Shown here piece after piece: positions 42,194-51,179 of a stretch of DNA of 64,000 nt. The notes under the pieces are model-generated. The model worked only from the letters and a program-made list of their open reading frames with translations, did not search any database and was not told the DNA's origin. Origin of the DNA: JBEIHX01 sp040381075 (GTDB lineage: Bacteria; Pseudomonadota; Alphaproteobacteria; Caulobacterales; Aquidulcibacteraceae); assembly GCA_040381075.1 (NCBI GenBank), contig JBEIHX010000021.1, positions 1 to 64,000 on the forward strand, given 5' to 3'. Position numbers and translations under genes: made by a program. Every line of letters starts with the position of its first letter. Within the stretch, counting starts at the first letter, position 1.

Positions 42194-42346
42194 GGAGCCC
42201 CCCGCAGTCTACGGCAGACCGATAGCATCAGGCCAAACAAACGATCAATCGCCGGTCGTGGATGGCCCCGCGGGGGCGCCGGCATGCGAGCTCTCGTGCG
42301 GGCGGGCGTCTGGCGCGGAACGCCCCGCGCCAGACGCCTCACGCCC

Positions 42347-42410
42347 TGCGCCGGACATCCTGCGCCGGACATCCTGCGCCGGACATCCTGCGCCGGACAT
42401 CCTGCGCCGG
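42347..42410. repeat. tandem repeat, 14-bp unit x 4.5
   Basis: Four exact copies of TGCGCCGGACATCC (42347-42402) plus eight bases of a fifth. It lies in the 343-bp gap upstream of both the MFS gene and the second DUF1330 gene; nothing else is seen in that gap. Confidence 0.95.
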
Positions 42411-42536
42411 GCCTCGCGTGATTGCGGATAGGGAACGCAGCGCCAGATGTCCCCAGGCCGACCGTCGCCACAGCGCTTGCGCAGGATACGGTGTAAGACG
42501 ATGATCCCCGCGTCTGCACACCCCGCGGAGAGCGAC

Positions 42537-42971
42537 ATGCGCCCAGAGACGCCCAGGATCATGTTCGCTGTGATGGCCGCGGCCTGGACCCTGTTTGGCG
42601 GACTGGCGCCTGCGTGTGCTGATGCGCCCGCCCCTTCGGCGGCGCCTGGATGCATCATGGTGGTTATGGGCACTGTGACGGACCGCGAAAGCTTCAAGCG
42701 TTACCAGGCTGCCCTGCCTGCCCTTTATGACAAGTTCGGCGGCGCCTATCTCGGCATCGCACGAAATCCTGAGGTGCTTGAAGGCAAGGCGGGCTTCGAA
42801 AGCGTTGTGCTCGGCCAGTGGCCCAGCTGCGAGGCGGCGCGTGCGTTCTGGTGGAGTCCTGAGTACCGGGCGCTGGTCGACATGCGCAAGGACTGGGGAT
42901 CATTTGACGTCATTCTCGTCCCTGAACTGGCCCGTCGTGGCGCAGAACCGGCCCAGGCGGCCAGCCGCTGA
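42537..42971 (+). CDS. secreted DUF1330 domain protein
   Basis: A 144-aa protein with a signal peptide (MFAVMAAAWTLFGGLAPACADAP, about residues 9-31) followed by a DUF1330 dimeric-barrel domain. The domain shows CIMVVMGTVTDRESFKRYQAALPALYDKFGGAYL, then FESVVLGQWPSCEAARAFWWSPEYRAL, the typical W-P-S ... Y pattern. Function is unknown. ATG 42537 follows GGAGAG; an upstream ATG at 42501 lacks a ribosome site. A cytosolic family member is at 7985-8422. Confidence 0.78.
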   Translation: MRPETPRIMFAVMAAAWTLFGGLAPACADAPAPSAAPGCIMVVMGTVTDRESFKRYQAALPALYDKFGGAYLGIARNPEVLEGKAGFESVVLGQWPSCEAARAFWWSPEYRALVDMRKDWGSFDVILVPELARRGAEPAQAASR

Positions 42972-43315
42972 GGCTTTCCGAAACGCCCGCAATACGGGCG
43001 CCAACGCGCGTTCACGCAGGCTTGGGGTTGCCAACCGGGCTCCCAAGGTCCATGTACAGGCATCGCTGCAGCGCACGCACGTCGCGCTGTGACCGGAAAC
43101 CAAGGCCCATAAGGACGCAACACCGGGCCGCAGTAGGGGTCCTGTCGCTGCGTACCCGCAGGTCGCGGGTCAGGCAGCGGGTCCCGATGGGGTGTCGAAC
43201 GACGTTGGCAGTGCGGTCCCACCGCCGGTCGCGTCTCGATTGTTGAGAAAACATTAACGGCTGGCTATCATAGCTGGAGCGTCTGAACCGCTGCTCGCGG
43301 ACAAGGAGGCGCCCG
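42972..43315. other. gap with a promoter but no gene (344 bp)
   Basis: The left half has several small GC inverted repeats (for example CTTGGGG...CTCCCAAG near 43018-43044) that could be mRNA ends. No known RNA family was recognised. The right end holds the promoter listed next. Confidence 0.45.
43243..43271 (+). promoter_or_regulatory. sigma-70-type promoter of the cell-wall hydrolase gene
   Basis: TTGAGA (43243-43248), 17-bp spacer, TATCAT (43266-43271). A GTTAA-like ATTAAC sits in the spacer. The start codon follows after 44 bp. Confidence 0.5.
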
Positions 43316-44350
43316 GTGACGATCCACGTCGACGGAGCAGAGACTGACGTGACGAAGGTTCATCTCGCCACGGCGGCCGCTGTTGCTGCAGCCCTTTCAA
43401 CGGCTTTGCCGTTGGTTGGGCAGAGGTTCGAGCAGCAGCGGTCGGATCGTGAGTTGGGGCGGCAAGCGCTCGAATTCCGGGCTCATCTGGTTGCCGGAGA
43501 GGAAGCGGCGCCTTCGGTGGTGCAGCGTATGGCGTCTGCAGCAATCGGGGCTCAGTTCGGCGAACTGCGGTTGCGCGGGCGCATGTTTGAAACCCCTGAC
43601 GCGGCGCCGAGAAAGCTTGAAGCCGCGGATGTGCAGGTTGCTTCTTCCCTGACGCGGGAGAAGCAGTGTCTGGCCGAAGCGATCTTCTATGAGGCGCGCT
43701 CGGAAACCCGTCTGGGGCAGTTCGCTGTTGCAGAAGTGATCAAGAACCGGGTCCGCAGCCCGCTCTACCCGAACAGCATCTGTGGCGTGGTGTACCAGGG
43801 CTCCCACAGATCAACAGGCTGCCAGTTCTCCTTCACCTGCGACGGGTCCATGAAGCGCCGGCCCCGCGGCGAAGCGTGGCGCGAGGCGCAGGAGATCGCC
43901 TCCCTGGTGATCCAGGGGCTCGCCCCGAAAATCGTTTCACAATCAACCCACTATCATACGGTTGACATATCGCCATACTGGTCGGCGAGTCTGGTCCGTA
44001 CAGCGGTGGTCGGCGCGCATGTTTTCTATCGCTTCCCCAATCGCGAAGAGCGAGCCAACCTGGCCGCCGCTCAGGCTGCGGCTCTGGCGGAACTCGAAAC
44101 CGTCGAGGCTGCCTCGCAATCTGATGCAGACGTTCCTGAGGCCAGCCTGATCGCCGCTGCATCGCAGGCCCCGGTCGAGGAGGGCGTCAGCCCTTCGGGA
44201 CCGCTTCCGGTTGATCCGGCGGAGCCAGCTGCTGTGGTCGCACCGGCCGGCAGCGCTCCAGCATCGGCAGGCCAGCCGTCTGCTGCGCCCTCTCCTACGC
44301 CAGGCAATGAGCCTGGTACGGCGACAAACACGGCAGGGGCCGCCCTCTAA
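43316..44350 (+). CDS. SleB-type cell wall hydrolase
   Basis: A 344-aa peptidoglycan hydrolase of the Hydrolase_2/SleB family. The catalytic domain (about residues 115-240) begins CLAEAIFYEARSE, with the active Glu, and continues AVAEVIKNRV, YPNSICGVVYQGSHRSTGCQFSFTCDG and THYHTVDISPYW. The N-terminus carries a hydrophobic stretch that may serve as anchor or signal. The last 100 residues are Ala/Pro/Ser-rich and disordered. GTG 43316 has AAGGAGG eight bases upstream. Its TAA overlaps the TAG of the convergent nadC by two bases. Confidence 0.88.
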   Translation: MTIHVDGAETDVTKVHLATAAAVAAALSTALPLVGQRFEQQRSDRELGRQALEFRAHLVAGEEAAPSVVQRMASAAIGAQFGELRLRGRMFETPDAAPRKLEAADVQVASSLTREKQCLAEAIFYEARSETRLGQFAVAEVIKNRVRSPLYPNSICGVVYQGSHRSTGCQFSFTCDGSMKRRPRGEAWREAQEIASLVIQGLAPKIVSQSTHYHTVDISPYWSASLVRTAVVGAHVFYRFPNREERANLAAAQAAALAELETVEAASQSDADVPEASLIAAASQAPVEEGVSPSGPLPVDPAEPAAVVAPAGSAPASAGQPSAAPSPTPGNEPGTATNTAGAAL

Positions 44351-45195
44351 ACCGCGTCCAGGCCTATATCGAGCCTGCCCGCGGCGTGGGTGATGGCGCC
44401 CACGGATATGAAATCAACGCCTGTGTCGGCGATGGCGCACACCGTTTCCAGCCGGACGCCCCCCGACGCCTCGAGAATGACGGCGCCGCGCGCCGTCTCT
44501 ACTGCAGCGCGCAAGTCCGCCGTGCTCATATTGTCGAGCAGCACGCAGTCCGGGCGCAAAGGCAGAGCCTCATAAAGCTGCGTCAGCGTATCGATTTCGA
44601 TCTCGATCACGCGCATGTGACCCGCCTGCGCCTTCGCCCGGCGCAATGCCTCCGCCACACCGCCTGCAGCGGCGATGTGATTGTCCTTGATCAGCACGGC
44701 GTCCGCGAGGCTGAAGCGGTGGTTCGTCGCCCCGCCAAGTCTGGCGGCCCGCTTCTCCAGCGCCCGAAGGCCGGGGGTTGTCTTGCGCGTGCAGGTGATC
44801 CTTGCGCGCGCGTGCGCCACGGCGCTCACATACGCGCGCGCGCGCGTCGCAATGCCGGAACAGTGCCCGATAAAGTTCAGCAACGTGCGCTCCGCCATCA
44901 GGACTGAGCGCGCCGGACCGTCGAGCCGCAGGATGTCCTCGCCGGCTTCAACAGGTCGGCCGTCCCCCAGGCAGACATCCGCGCGCACCGAAGGGTCGAT
45001 CATCCGCAGGGCCAGCAGGCCCGCGTCGAGTCCGGCTACAACTCCTGGCTCCCTTGCCCTTACCCGCGCTGCGAGACGCTCGCCCGGCGCGATCACAGCG
45101 TCGGCTGTCACATCGCCAGCCGGCAGCAGATCTTCCTGCAGTGCGAGGCGGACAATTGGTTCAAGAACGATATCAGGAAGTGGTGGGTGGTCCAT
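44347..45195 (-). CDS. nadC: nicotinate-nucleotide pyrophosphorylase (carboxylating)
   Basis: Converts quinolinate and PRPP to nicotinate mononucleotide in de novo NAD synthesis. The 282-aa protein has the usual two-domain plan: PIVRLALQEDLLPAGDVTADAV at the start, ERTLLNFIGHCSGIATRA, the ITCTRKTTPGLRALEK active-site loop with its Arg/Lys, and LLDNMSTADLRAAV through EASGGV and ISVGAITHA for PRPP binding. ATG 45195 lies within the end of nadB (23-base overlap), so nadB and nadC are coupled. Confidence 0.97.
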   Translation of the reverse strand: MDHPPLPDIVLEPIVRLALQEDLLPAGDVTADAVIAPGERLAARVRAREPGVVAGLDAGLLALRMIDPSVRADVCLGDGRPVEAGEDILRLDGPARSVLMAERTLLNFIGHCSGIATRARAYVSAVAHARARITCTRKTTPGLRALEKRAARLGGATNHRFSLADAVLIKDNHIAAAGGVAEALRRAKAQAGHMRVIEIEIDTLTQLYEALPLRPDCVLLDNMSTADLRAAVETARGAVILEASGGVRLETVCAIADTGVDFISVGAITHAAGRLDIGLDAV

Positions 45196-46723
45196 CAGTT
45201 GGTTCAGCCTTTGCGATGAGGATCGAGCCGTCATGCCCGCGCCGCAGGAAACTCCGCCTCGCTGGGGGGCGGGCGGACGGATGATCGCTTCTGTAATGCG
45301 CGCCGCGACTTTCCTTTCGGGCGAGGGCCGGGGCGACAATGAGTTCGGCGGCAAGAAGAGCATTCGCGTCGCCAATCTGGAAACGGGTCGTGACGATCCA
45401 ATCCAGGAGTTCGCCAAGCCCGCGTTCGTTTCTCACGACGCCGCAGTCGCGCGTCATGCGGGTGCGCAACTCGTTGATCAGGTGCGCGGGCATGTCCGGT
45501 GCTTGCATGGCTTGTGCTGTCTGTGGTTCTGGAAGCGCATCGTCTTTCAGTCTGGTCGCCACCCTGTGCGCCAAGACAATCGCCTCCAGAAGTGAGTTTG
45601 ATGCAAGTCTGTTCGCGCCATGGGCGCCGGTTGATGCGCATTCTCCGCAGGCAGATAATCCATCGACGCTGGTTGCGCCAAAGCTGTCTGTCGCAACGCC
45701 TCCCATGTGATAGTGCGCGGCAGGGGCTACCGGTATCAAGTCTCTTCTGGGGTCTACGCCAGCACTCATGCACGCGCCAAAGACTGTTGGAAAGGCAATG
45801 GGAAACTTCTCGCCGGGAGCGGCGCGGCAGTCGAGAAACGCCCCGCGGCCCGCGGCGATTTCAGTCGCGACTGCGCGCGATGCAGCATCTCGAGGTGCGA
45901 GATCTGCGCCTGGATGATAGTCCGCCATGAAGGCTCGCCCGGTTCGGTTGCGCAGGACGGCGCCCTCTCCCCGCAGGGCTTCCGTCGCGAGTGGCGCGGG
46001 GGCGCAGCCGATGTCAATGGCGGTTGGGTGGAATTGCACGAACTCGCTGTCTGCTATCCAGGCGCCGGCGCGAAACGCCAGCGCAATGGCGTCGCCACGT
46101 GTTTGGCCTGGATTTGTGGTCACCCGGAACAGACCGCCGATCCCCCCGGATGCGAGAACAACGTGTCTTGCCGTGACCGTCCCCAGTCCCTTATGGGCGG
46201 TGGAGAACTGTGCGCCGGCGACGCGCCCGGTTCCAGTGCGTGTCAAGGCGCCGACATGGACGCCCTCAAGCAGGGTAATGTGCCCGTGCTTTCGCACTGT
46301 CCCCGCCAGTGCGTTCATGATTGCCTTGCCCGCGAGATCTCCTCCGACCCGCGCCACGCGCGCATGTGAATGCGCCGCCTCGCGCGATAGCGCGAGGCGG
46401 CCATCGGGAAGGCGGTCAAATGGCACGCCAAGGCTGATCAGTTCGAAGACGCGTTCGCGCGCCTCTTCGGCGATGATCCCTGCAACGACAGGGTTGGTCA
46501 GTCCCGCCCCGGCCGCAATTGTATCAGCCGCATGATCGGCGGGGCTGTCCCCGGGCGCCATGGCCACAGCGAGCCCGCCTTGCGCCCAAGCGCTTGACGT
46601 CTGCTCACCGAGCGGCGTGGTTGACAGCACGAGGCAACGTCGCGGCGCCAGTTTGATCGCGAGGAGGAGGCCGGCAAGGCCGGCCCCGACGATCAGGATG
46701 TCCGTGTGCAGCTGCTCGCTCAT
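45173..46723 (-). CDS. nadB: L-aspartate oxidase
   Basis: A flavoprotein that oxidises aspartate to iminoaspartate, the first step of de novo NAD synthesis. The 516 aa show the FAD dinucleotide-binding motif ILIVGAGLAGLLLAIKL at the N-terminus, SSAWAQGGLAVAM, the catalytic-region SREAAHSHARVARVGGD, EFVQFHPTAI and the C-terminal HYHMGGVATDSFGATSV, all diagnostic of NadB. ATG 46723 starts MSEQLHTDILIVG. It lies 303 bp after nadA in the same direction and overlaps nadC. Confidence 0.97.
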   Translation of the reverse strand: MSEQLHTDILIVGAGLAGLLLAIKLAPRRCLVLSTTPLGEQTSSAWAQGGLAVAMAPGDSPADHAADTIAAGAGLTNPVVAGIIAEEARERVFELISLGVPFDRLPDGRLALSREAAHSHARVARVGGDLAGKAIMNALAGTVRKHGHITLLEGVHVGALTRTGTGRVAGAQFSTAHKGLGTVTARHVVLASGGIGGLFRVTTNPGQTRGDAIALAFRAGAWIADSEFVQFHPTAIDIGCAPAPLATEALRGEGAVLRNRTGRAFMADYHPGADLAPRDAASRAVATEIAAGRGAFLDCRAAPGEKFPIAFPTVFGACMSAGVDPRRDLIPVAPAAHYHMGGVATDSFGATSVDGLSACGECASTGAHGANRLASNSLLEAIVLAHRVATRLKDDALPEPQTAQAMQAPDMPAHLINELRTRMTRDCGVVRNERGLGELLDWIVTTRFQIGDANALLAAELIVAPALARKESRGAHYRSDHPSARPPARRSFLRRGHDGSILIAKAEPTDGPPTTS

Positions 46724-47026
46724 GATTTTTCCGCCGCTGGCGAAGGGGTGACTTCAAAATGCGTCTTCAGATCCGCCGCGCGCCTTGCTTTGTTCCTTCA
46801 GCTGCGATCCGCGTGACGGGCGCGTGCTGATGCATCCGTGCCGGCGCTGAACCCGCATTGGGCGTCTTGGCGCATCGGCTGACGCCATGGGGCCCTGCCT
46901 GTGCCTCGTGGGCGCAGGGCGGGCGGCTGGGAGGGCGATGCTGGACATATGACGCCCGCGCGCTGCACCGCCTGCGCCAAGCGGCGCTGCGCCGGGGCGC
47001 CGTGTTGGGCGGGCGTGCGCCATGGG
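46724..47026. other. nadA-nadB intergenic gap (303 bp)
   Basis: No gene is recognised. It is unusually long for a nad operon; whether nadB has its own promoter here cannot be told. The sequence is GC-rich with no clear hairpin. Confidence 0.5.
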
Positions 47027-48214
47027 TCAGATCACGCGAACGGATGCGCCAGGCTGTCCGACCGCGAAATCCCTGCGCGCGCCGTGTTGCGGCAGGTCAA
47101 GCATCCGCTCAATCGCCGCGCGCCCGCGTCGAGCCACATCCTCGCACAGTGTTATCGCGTGGCGCATGTCGACCAGGGCATCGTAAATGGACGCCAAAGT
47201 GATGGCTTTCATGTGCCGGCAGAGGTTGCAGGGGCGGATGAAGTCGACGGTGGGATTTGCAATCGCGATGTTGTCCGACATCGAGCATTCCGTCAAAAGG
47301 ACAACCTGTTTTGGATTGCGTTCTTCGACAAATGAGGCCAATGCGGATGTTGATCCGGCATAGTCCGCCGCCGACACGACCTCTTGCGGGCATTCTGGAT
47401 GTGCAAGGATAAGCGCGCCCGGATAGGATTTCCGGATCTCAGCAATGTCCGAGGTCGAAAAAGTCTCGTGGACCTCGCAGCGGCCATGCCAACTGATGAT
47501 ATTGAGTTTGGTCATGGTCGCGACGTTTCTTGCAAGGAATTCGTCCGGCAGCAGGATGACGGTGTCTGTTCCCCACTCTTTCGCCGCCCATTCACACACC
47601 TGGACAGCATTCGATGATGTGCAGCACACGTCACTGAGAGACTTTACCTCGGCGCAGGTGTTGACATAGGCGACAATCGGGATTCCGGGATAGGCGTCCT
47701 TGATCAAGCCCACGTCCCGCGCCGAGATCGAAGCGGCCAGAGAACAGCCCGCGTGCAACTCAGGCAGCAGCACTGTCTTGTCCATGTTGAGCATCTTGGA
47801 GGTCTCAGCCATGAAGCGGACGCCAGCCTGGACAATCGTCCGGGCTGGGGTTCGCGCTGCTTCGCGGGCGAGCTGCAGGCTGTCTCCGCGGATGTCGCTG
47901 ATGCAGGTGAAAATGTCAGGGGTCATGTAATTGTGGGCGAGCACAACCGCGTCCCGCTCCCGCTTCAGCGCCTCGATGGCGTGGATGAAGGGCGCCATGG
48001 CTGGCCATTCGACCGGCGGCACGACAGCGCGGATGCGGTCGTAGTGGTGAGCAGTCGCGGCTGCAATCTCGGGCGTGAACGTCAAGCCGCGCCGTCTGCC
48101 GGCGGACGCCAGGCTCTCGTCGTTGAACGGGTGGAGACCGACGCCCGCCTGGGCTGGCGTGGATCCGGTCGTGGTTCTTCGCCCGGGGGCTGTCAAATCG
48201 ATGATGCGGGGCAT
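47027..48214 (-). CDS. nadA: quinolinate synthase
   Basis: A [4Fe-4S] enzyme condensing iminoaspartate with dihydroxyacetone phosphate to quinolinate. The 395 aa include VVLAHNYMTPDIF, FMAETSKML, and the three cluster Cys regions (HAGCSLA, ECSMSDNIA with neighbouring motifs, and CNLCRHMK). They also have YVNTCAEVKSLSDVCCTSSNA and AHPECPQEVV. The length exceeds the short E. coli form, as is common in alphaproteobacteria. ATG 48214 has GGAGG five bases upstream; ATG 48226 would add four residues. A palindrome about 94 bp upstream is a candidate operator. Confidence 0.96.
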   Translation of the reverse strand: MPRIIDLTAPGRRTTTGSTPAQAGVGLHPFNDESLASAGRRRGLTFTPEIAAATAHHYDRIRAVVPPVEWPAMAPFIHAIEALKRERDAVVLAHNYMTPDIFTCISDIRGDSLQLAREAARTPARTIVQAGVRFMAETSKMLNMDKTVLLPELHAGCSLAASISARDVGLIKDAYPGIPIVAYVNTCAEVKSLSDVCCTSSNAVQVCEWAAKEWGTDTVILLPDEFLARNVATMTKLNIISWHGRCEVHETFSTSDIAEIRKSYPGALILAHPECPQEVVSAADYAGSTSALASFVEERNPKQVVLLTECSMSDNIAIANPTVDFIRPCNLCRHMKAITLASIYDALVDMRHAITLCEDVARRGRAAIERMLDLPQHGARRDFAVGQPGASVRVI

Positions 48215-48686
48215 GCTGGCCTCCATTTTTGCTCTCGATGAGCATTTCCGGGCGCGCGTGCTGGATGACCGGGGGCGACCTGCATGATGAAGAAGCGCCC
48301 ACAGCCGTTGTGCTCATTATGAGTATAATTCGCTGACTGTCAACTCTGGATCCTTCCCTCGCAAGAGGGCAGGTGTCTTCTGCTGGAGGACAACCTGTCG
48401 CGCTGTTGGGCGCTGGCCGATCGGGAGGTGGCCGGTTGACCGACCGGGCGGGGCGGCAACAGGGGCCTCCGACAGGTACGCATTCGGGGGCGATCCGGTC
48501 GCCAGGAGCGGAGCGGGCTATGTCGGCAGGCGCTCGTGCGGCTGCGCGCCCCATCCCGACCGGCGGGACATGCGGTGACACGTGGGGCGATGCGGCCGCG
48601 GTGAAGGGTTGGCGGTATTGATCTGACTTGCACTTGCCGCCGCCGCCCGTCACAAAGCGCCGCAGTTCCAGACCGGGCCAGCGCTC
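48215..48686. other. divergent gap nadA-serS (472 bp)
   Basis: Apart from the palindrome at 48308-48328 and an AT-rich patch around it (likely the nadA promoter), nothing is recognised. Confidence 0.5.
48308..48328. promoter_or_regulatory. candidate operator of the nad genes (21-bp palindrome)
   Basis: TTGTGCTCAT-T-ATGAGTATAA, with 8 of 10 arm positions paired and a perfect CTCAT-T-ATGAG core, lies 94 bp before nadA and also upstream of serS. Alphaproteobacteria control nadABC through dedicated repressors such as NadQ; the match to that site type is from memory and unverified. Confidence 0.5.
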
Positions 48687-49964
48687 ATGCATGACATCAA
48701 GTGGATCAGGGAGAACCCCGCCGCCTTCGACGCAGGGTTGCAGGCCAGAGGCCAGCCCTCACAGGCCAAAGACCTTATTGCGCTGGATGAACGCCTCCGT
48801 GCTGCCATGACCCGTCGTCAGGAGGCGGAGGCGCTCCGCAATCAGGCGTCCAAAGCCATCGGCGCCGCAAAGGCCCGAGGGGATGAGGCAGACGCCCAGC
48901 GTCTGATGCGCGAGGTTGAACGCGCCAAACTCGACATCGAGGCCGCCGCGAAGGAGGAGCCCTCCTTGCAGGGGGCGCTGCAGGAAGTATTGGAGCGATT
49001 GCCCAACCTGCCGGCGCCAGACGTGCCCCTGGGGCATGACGAGACGGCGAACGTTGAGGTGAAACGATGGGGAGAGCCCAGGACCGGGGCGCTGGCGCGG
49101 CCACATTTTGAGCTTGGTGAAGCGCTTGGTCTTCTTGACTTCGAGACCGCAGCCAGGATTTCGGGCGCCCGCTTCGTCATTCTCAAAGGCGGGCTTGCCC
49201 GCCTGGAGCGTGCGCTGGCTCAGTTTATGCTCGACCTGCAGACTCAGGAAAACGGGTATACTGAAATTCAGCCGCCCTATCTGGTGCGCAGTCACGCAGC
49301 CTATGGAACGAGCAACCTGCCGAAATCGTCGCAGGACATGTTTCGGACCTCTGACGACTTCTGGCTCATTCCGACTGCCGAAGTGCCCGTCACAAACATG
49401 GTGCGCGAGTCAATTCTGGACGCTGCTGCGCTTCCGCTCCGCTATGCCGCCCATACGCCATGTTTCAGATCAGAAGCTGGCAGCGCAGGTCGAGACACTC
49501 GCGGCATGATCCGCATGCACCAGTTCAACAAAGTAGAACTCGTGTCGATCACGACTCCTGAGCAATCCGAGGCTGAACATGAGCGCATGACGTCGGCGGC
49601 CGAACTGGTGCTGCAGCGATTAAACCTGCCCTATCGGCGGATGCTCCTGTGCAGTGGGGATATGGGTTTTGCGGCGCGGAAAACCTATGATCTTGAAGTC
49701 TGGCTGCCGGGTGAGGGAAGATATCGCGAAATCTCATCCTGCTCCAACTGTGGAGAGTTTCAGGCGCGACGCATGGCCGCGCGGTTTCGAGCCGAGGGTG
49801 ACAGTAAGCCCCGCTTCGTCCACACGCTCAATGGCTCAGGGCTCGCAGTCGGCCGTACGCTGATCGCAGTCATGGAAAACTATCAGAATGACGATGGATC
49901 TATCACCGTGCCGGATGCGCTCACGGCGTATATGGGGGGGCTGCGCGTGATCGGGCGCGGCTGA
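48687..49964 (+). CDS. serS: seryl-tRNA synthetase
   Basis: A class II synthetase charging tRNA-Ser, 425 aa. The N-terminal coiled-coil arm (about residues 25-105) begins MHDIKWIRENPAAFDAGL and is rich in Ala/Glu/Arg. The catalytic core has motif 2 FRSEAGSAGRDTRGMIRMHQFNKVE with the ATP-binding Arg, and motif 3 NGSGLAVGRTLIAVMENYQ. EISSCSNCGEFQARR supplies serine contacts. Length and motifs are normal. It is convergent with chpT, six bases between the stops. Confidence 0.97.
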   Translation: MHDIKWIRENPAAFDAGLQARGQPSQAKDLIALDERLRAAMTRRQEAEALRNQASKAIGAAKARGDEADAQRLMREVERAKLDIEAAAKEEPSLQGALQEVLERLPNLPAPDVPLGHDETANVEVKRWGEPRTGALARPHFELGEALGLLDFETAARISGARFVILKGGLARLERALAQFMLDLQTQENGYTEIQPPYLVRSHAAYGTSNLPKSSQDMFRTSDDFWLIPTAEVPVTNMVRESILDAAALPLRYAAHTPCFRSEAGSAGRDTRGMIRMHQFNKVELVSITTPEQSEAEHERMTSAAELVLQRLNLPYRRMLLCSGDMGFAARKTYDLEVWLPGEGRYREISSCSNCGEFQARRMAARFRAEGDSKPRFVHTLNGSGLAVGRTLIAVMENYQNDDGSITVPDALTAYMGGLRVIGRG

Positions 49965-49970
49965 CGCCCA

Positions 49971-50621
49971 TCAGGCCGCGCTTTGCATCCGGCTGCGCGG
50001 AAGCCGTGCAATGAGTTCGATGCGGTCTTCGCTTTGGCGCGCCATCAGCTCAACGCCAGACTGACGGGCGACGAGACCGGCGAAGTATGGTTGAACATTA
50101 CGCCCGTCAAAGCCATCCGCCGGCTCGTCGCCGCGCAGAGCTTCAAAAACCCCGGGCTTGACGTTCAGTTTCGGTCCGCGGGAGGTCACAACGCCTTCGA
50201 TCGCCTCTGCATCCCCGCCGACCACGACAGACACCCCCCCTCCCCGCGGCAGTGTGTCGGCGGCGATGAGGCACAGGTTCAGCATCAGGCGCATAAAGGT
50301 GCGCGGCGCGTCTACCTTCTCATTCTTCCAGATGAGGGTGCGTTTGTCCGGCGCAAAAAAGTCTTCGGCGATCCGCCTCGCTTCATCAAAATCCGCCGGA
50401 TCGTCGCCGATGCCCGCGGCGCCAAGTGCGAGACGCAGGAAAACAAGTTTCGCGCGCGTGCCGTCGATCTGCTGTTCGATCAGTTGCATCGCCAGTTCGC
50501 GCTGGTCCGGCGCGGGGGAGCTGCGATAGGCGTCGAGCGCTGCGCCCAGGCCTGTCACCGGCGTAATCAGGTCATGAACGACCCGCGATGCAACCAGCGC
50601 GGCCAATCGAGAAGCTTCCAT
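49971..50621 (-). CDS. chpT: histidine phosphotransferase ChpT
   Basis: The dimeric phosphotransferase that takes phosphate from the CckA receiver and passes it to CtrA and CpdR. The 216 aa match the ChpT plan: an N-terminal LAALVASRVVHDLITPVTGLGAALD with the phospho-His16, a helical hairpin, and a degenerate ATPase-like C-terminal domain (FMRLMLNLCLIAADTLPRGGGVSVVV). ATG 50621 has GGAGGG seven bases before it; an ATG at 50636 would add five residues. Its kinase cckA is also in this window (4118-6766), though about 43 kb away. Confidence 0.88.
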   Translation of the reverse strand: MEASRLAALVASRVVHDLITPVTGLGAALDAYRSSPAPDQRELAMQLIEQQIDGTRAKLVFLRLALGAAGIGDDPADFDEARRIAEDFFAPDKRTLIWKNEKVDAPRTFMRLMLNLCLIAADTLPRGGGVSVVVGGDAEAIEGVVTSRGPKLNVKPGVFEALRGDEPADGFDGRNVQPYFAGLVARQSGVELMARQSEDRIELIARLPRSRMQSAA

Positions 50622-50703
50622 ATTCTGGCCCTCCAACAGACAACGCGTAACAGATTCGCGGCGTTTGCGACGGGGAAGCGTGCGGCGGGGTGTGGATGAT
50701 TGC

Positions 50704-51006
50704 TCAGCGCAGCAGAGTGCGCGGGGCCTGCGTCTCGTACACGTCAGCCGACAGCATCTTCATCCTGCCAGCGATGGCCGCTCTGAAGGCGGCCATGTGC
50801 GAGGTCTGGAAATGTGCATCCAGCGCTGCCTGATCGCGCCATACCTCCACGATCCGCACGAGGTGAGGAGCAGACAAATCAACGTTGAATGAATAGCTTA
50901 AGCATCCCTGCTCGTTGCTGGAAGCCGCTGTCATTGCAGCCGCCGCATCGCGCAGGGCTGCAAGGCTCTCAGCTGAAACTTCCGCCAGTGCGATGACGAT
51001 CAGCAT
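50704..51006 (-). CDS. antibiotic biosynthesis monooxygenase (ABM)-fold protein
   Basis: A 100-residue dimeric alpha+beta barrel of the ABM/putative quinol monooxygenase type. It shows LIVIALAEVSAESLAALRDAAAAMTAASSNEQGCLSYSFNVD, then VEVWRDQAALDAHFQTSHMAAF, the typical W ... H pattern. Members act without cofactor on quinols or simply bind small aromatics. AGGAGA precedes ATG 51006. It is divergent from the VOC gene and upstream of chpT in the same direction, but a functional tie to chpT is unlikely. Confidence 0.82.
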   Translation of the reverse strand: MLIVIALAEVSAESLAALRDAAAAMTAASSNEQGCLSYSFNVDLSAPHLVRIVEVWRDQAALDAHFQTSHMAAFRAAIAGRMKMLSADVYETQAPRTLLR

Positions 51007-51179
51007 CGTGGTCTCCTGACGACCCAGGGGCTCTGTCGCTCACCCCGGGATCCTTTGGGGCGCCTGGGCGCTCTCTTTGGGGTCACATTGACATTGAGGC
51101 GCGTCGGGCGGGACAGTGCCGCCTCCCAGGCCCGCCAGTCGGCTTGGTCAGGGGCGGCGTACAAGCCAGGGGAGCGGCC

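Noticed and set aside
42972..43242. Possible structured non-coding RNA upstream of the cell-wall hydrolase
   Set aside because: Only small GC inverted repeats are visible, with no match to a known RNA family and no T-run terminator; not enough to call an RNA.
44347..44350. Overlapping stops of the convergent cell-wall hydrolase and nadC genes
   Set aside because: A few-base overlap of convergent stop codons is common in compact genomes and needs no special explanation.
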